This document shows positions 62,350 through 64,000 of a DNA stretch of 64,000 bases, one piece after another. The DNA comes from Limnohabitans sp. JirII-31 (lineage in GTDB: Bacteria; Pseudomonadota; Gammaproteobacteria; Burkholderiales; Burkholderiaceae_C): the NCBI RefSeq assembly GCF_002778315.1, contig NZ_NESA01000003.1, positions 226,522 to 290,521 on the forward strand. Direction: 5' to 3'. Below the pieces are notes generated by a model, which saw nothing but the letters and a program-made list of their open reading frames with translations, was not told where the DNA came from and ran no database searches. The translations under genes were made by a program, and so were the position numbers. Each line of letters starts with the position of its first letter. The stretch's first letter is position 1.

Positions 62350-63218
62350 GGCACAGCTCGCACGTTGCGCAGACATTGGGCCATCAGTGCCGCCGCTTCA
62401 GCCATGCGCGGACCGGGACGCACCAGCACATCCGACTGCTCGGGCGTGAAGGTGCACACCCGTTGCTGTTGCAAGGCGCTCAGGTTGGCCCAGCCAGGAC
62501 GGTTGCGCATAAGCGCCCAGTTGCTGTCGCCCACCATGATCACATCGGGCTGGGCGCGCACCACAAACTCTGGGTTGAGTTGCGGAAACGGCCCCAACGC
62601 GGCGGGCACCACATTGCTTGCCCCCAAGCGCGTCAAGGTCTCGCCAATGAAAGAAGCCTCGCTGGCCGCATGCGGCGCGGGGCTGACTTCGAAGTACACA
62701 CGTGCGCCACGCGCCGACGCGGGCACCGATTGGGCGGCCGTGGCCAGGCCCGCCTGGATGTCACGCCACACGCCTTGCGCCTGCGTGTCTGGCAAGCCCA
62801 AGGCTTGACTCAGGGTGGTGATGACGCGCTGCATGTCGGCATGCGACTTGGGCTCAAGCGACAACACCTGGAGGCCCAAGGCACGCAGACGGTCGGCCCC
62901 ACGTGCAGAGCTGGCCATCAGCACCAAGTCTGGCTTCAGCGCCACCACGCTCTCGATCTGCGGGTCAATGCCGCCCCCCAAACGCGGCAACCTGGCCACC
63001 GGCTCGGGCCAGTTGGAATAGCGGTCCACCCCCACTAGGCGCTGGCACTGCCCCAAGGCACACACGGTTTCTGTGAGGGATGGCAGCAGGCTGACGATGC
63101 GCTGCGGTGTGTGGGTGAGTGTCACCTCGACCTGCCGGTCATCGCGCACCACCACGGCCTGTGCGCTAACCACACACAGCAACCACAGCACAAGACTTCG
63201 CAGCAAGCGATCAGCCAT
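62346..63218 (-). CDS. btuF: BtuF-like periplasmic binding protein 1
   Basis: The 290-residue product has an N-terminal signal peptide (RLLRSLVLWLLCVVSAQAV) and the periplasmic cobalamin-binding motifs RIVSLLPSLTETVCALG and a conserved Asp-rich hinge (GGGIDPQIESVVALKPDLVL). It captures the substrate for BtuCD. It overlaps the upstream binding-protein gene by eight bases and btuC by four. Confidence 0.88.
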   Translation of the reverse strand: MADRLLRSLVLWLLCVVSAQAVVVRDDRQVEVTLTHTPQRIVSLLPSLTETVCALGQCQRLVGVDRYSNWPEPVARLPRLGGGIDPQIESVVALKPDLVLMASSARGADRLRALGLQVLSLEPKSHADMQRVITTLSQALGLPDTQAQGVWRDIQAGLATAAQSVPASARGARVYFEVSPAPHAASEASFIGETLTRLGASNVVPAALGPFPQLNPEFVVRAQPDVIMVGDSNWALMRNRPGWANLSALQQQRVCTFTPEQSDVLVRPGPRMAEAAALMAQCLRNVRAVP

Positions 63219-64000
63219 GTTGCACCACCCATTGCTGCACGATGCGGTGCAACTGCGCCACGCCATCGGTCAAGGCGGCGGGGCCGGGTTGCAAGATGTC
63301 GGCTGATTTGATTTCAAACAACTGCCCATGGCGCACCGCAGGCACGTCTTGCCAACCCGGGCGTGCGGCCACTTTGTCAGCGCGGAACTTCTTTCCACAC
63401 CATGAGCCAATGATGATGTCGGGCGCACGTTCCACGATGGTTTGCCCATCGGCAATGATGCGGTCTTTGCCCAGCGACATGCGCGCCAGTTCAGGAAAGC
63501 AGTCGTCACCCCCCGCGATGCCCATGAGCTCTGACACCCAGCGGATGGCGCTGATGTGGGGCTCGTCCCACTCTTCAAAATAAATCTTGGGGCGACGCTT
63601 GAAGGTAGCCGCGGTGTGACGTATCTCGTCCAACTGCACACGCATGTGCGCCAAGCGTTGCAGGCCTTGGTCAGCTTGCCCCACCATCGCAGCCACTTGG
63701 TAGAGCATGGAAAAAATCTCCTCCACACTGCGTTGGTTGAACACCGTGACTTGCACGCCCGCACGAATGAGCGAAGCCGCAATATCGGCTTGCAAATCTG
63801 AAAAACCAAACACGCAGTCGGGCTCAAGCGCCAAGATTTTGTCGAGCTTGGCGCTCAAGAACGCACTGACCTTGGGCTTTTCAGCCCGCGCCCGACGCGG
63901 GCGCACCGTGTAGCCTGAAATGCCGACGATGCGCGCCTCTTGCCCCAGCAGATACAGCCACTCCGTGGTCTCCTCGGTGAGGCAGACGATGCGGGAGGGG
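63211..64000 (-). CDS. BtuF-like cobalamin-binding protein 2, partial
   Basis: The frame runs off the right edge, so the N-terminus is missing. The visible 262 residues include RIVCLTEETTEWLYLLGQEA, ISGYTVRPRRARAEKPKVSAFLSAKLDKIL and LEPDCVFGFSDLQAD, typical of a COG0614 binding protein different from the gene next to it. No signal peptide is visible up to the edge, though one could lie outside. Two binding proteins in tandem feeding one BtuCD is unusual; this one could act differently. Confidence 0.85.
   Translation of the reverse strand, partial: PSRIVCLTEETTEWLYLLGQEARIVGISGYTVRPRRARAEKPKVSAFLSAKLDKILALEPDCVFGFSDLQADIAASLIRAGVQVTVFNQRSVEEIFSMLYQVAAMVGQADQGLQRLAHMRVQLDEIRHTAATFKRRPKIYFEEWDEPHISAIRWVSELMGIAGGDDCFPELARMSLGKDRIIADGQTIVERAPDIIIGSWCGKKFRADKVAARPGWQDVPAVRHGQLFEIKSADILQPGPAALTDGVAQLHRIVQQWVVQHG

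Noticed and set aside
61360..62808. 482-codon frame across btuC and btuF on the plus strand
   Set aside because: The predicted product is a Gln/His/Arg-rich shadow of hydrophobic membrane genes with no domain.
1..64000. CRISPR arrays or transposase genes
   Set aside because: No regularly spaced repeats, no cas genes, and no transposase or integrase reading frame were found on either strand.

Overview
The window is chromosomal DNA of a GC-rich betaproteobacterium. Gene families, gene order and codon use fit Burkholderiales, most likely the Comamonadaceae. A photosynthesis operon identifies it as an anoxygenic phototroph, probably an aerobic freshwater type. The genus cannot be fixed from this sequence alone.

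Region 1-7100 is the end of a photosynthesis gene cluster, all on the minus strand: crtE, crtF, bchC, bchX, bchY and bchZ (bchZ runs off the left edge). These genes make the geranylgeranyl precursor, O-methylate the carotenoid, and carry out the chlorophyllide a to bacteriochlorophyllide a steps. Two promoter regions, before crtE and before bchC, each hold two perfect TGT-N12-ACA boxes of the PpsR/CrtJ repressor type. The cluster stops abruptly at a small membrane-protein ORF, a possible structured RNA (7439-7610) and tRNA-His.

Region 7650-31900 is mostly housekeeping: ppiD, tRNA-Val, hupB, a tartrate/malate dehydrogenase, an EamA transporter, pgsA, dnaE, trhO, a pirin/DoxX/flavodoxin stress operon with its LysR regulator, gluQ, trmB, an RluA pseudouridine synthase, a Tat-exported transglutaminase, a TlpA-like thioredoxin, alaS and gabD. 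Within it, at 22.8-23.3 kb, a deletion scar joins the first 17 codons of a type I restriction hsdM gene to the 3' part of a fic gene.

Region 31900-46900 is metabolic. It holds a Rieske oxygenase operon (SAF-domain oxidoreductase, PDR-type reductase, Rieske oxygenase, class II aldolase, divergent LysR), tRNA-Gly, a PEP mutase/isocitrate lyase-like lyase with a TTT solute receptor, scoAB with a divergent PAS-LuxR regulator, a VapBC pair, a carboxymuconolactone decarboxylase-like protein, an SDR/thioesterase pair, ETF-ubiquinone oxidoreductase and a stand-alone gcvH.

Region 46900-59100 mixes two paralogous aminotransferases, a MarR regulator, a RelE/ParE-type toxin-antitoxin pair, nth, an aromatic monooxygenase operon (FAD monooxygenase, DUF2783, VOC), a twice-broken KilA-N pseudogene, a CoA-transferase/hydratase operon flanked by two orphan TTT receptors, and HicAB.

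Region 59073-64000 is a cobalamin operon on the minus strand: two BtuF-like binding proteins, BtuC, BtuD and CobQ, with every junction overlapping by 4-8 bases. The accessory remnants (hsdM, fic, kilA-N) and the three toxin-antitoxin pairs lie in short gaps between conserved genes, so mobile DNA appears to have come and been eroded away. No transposase, integrase, rRNA or CRISPR array was seen.
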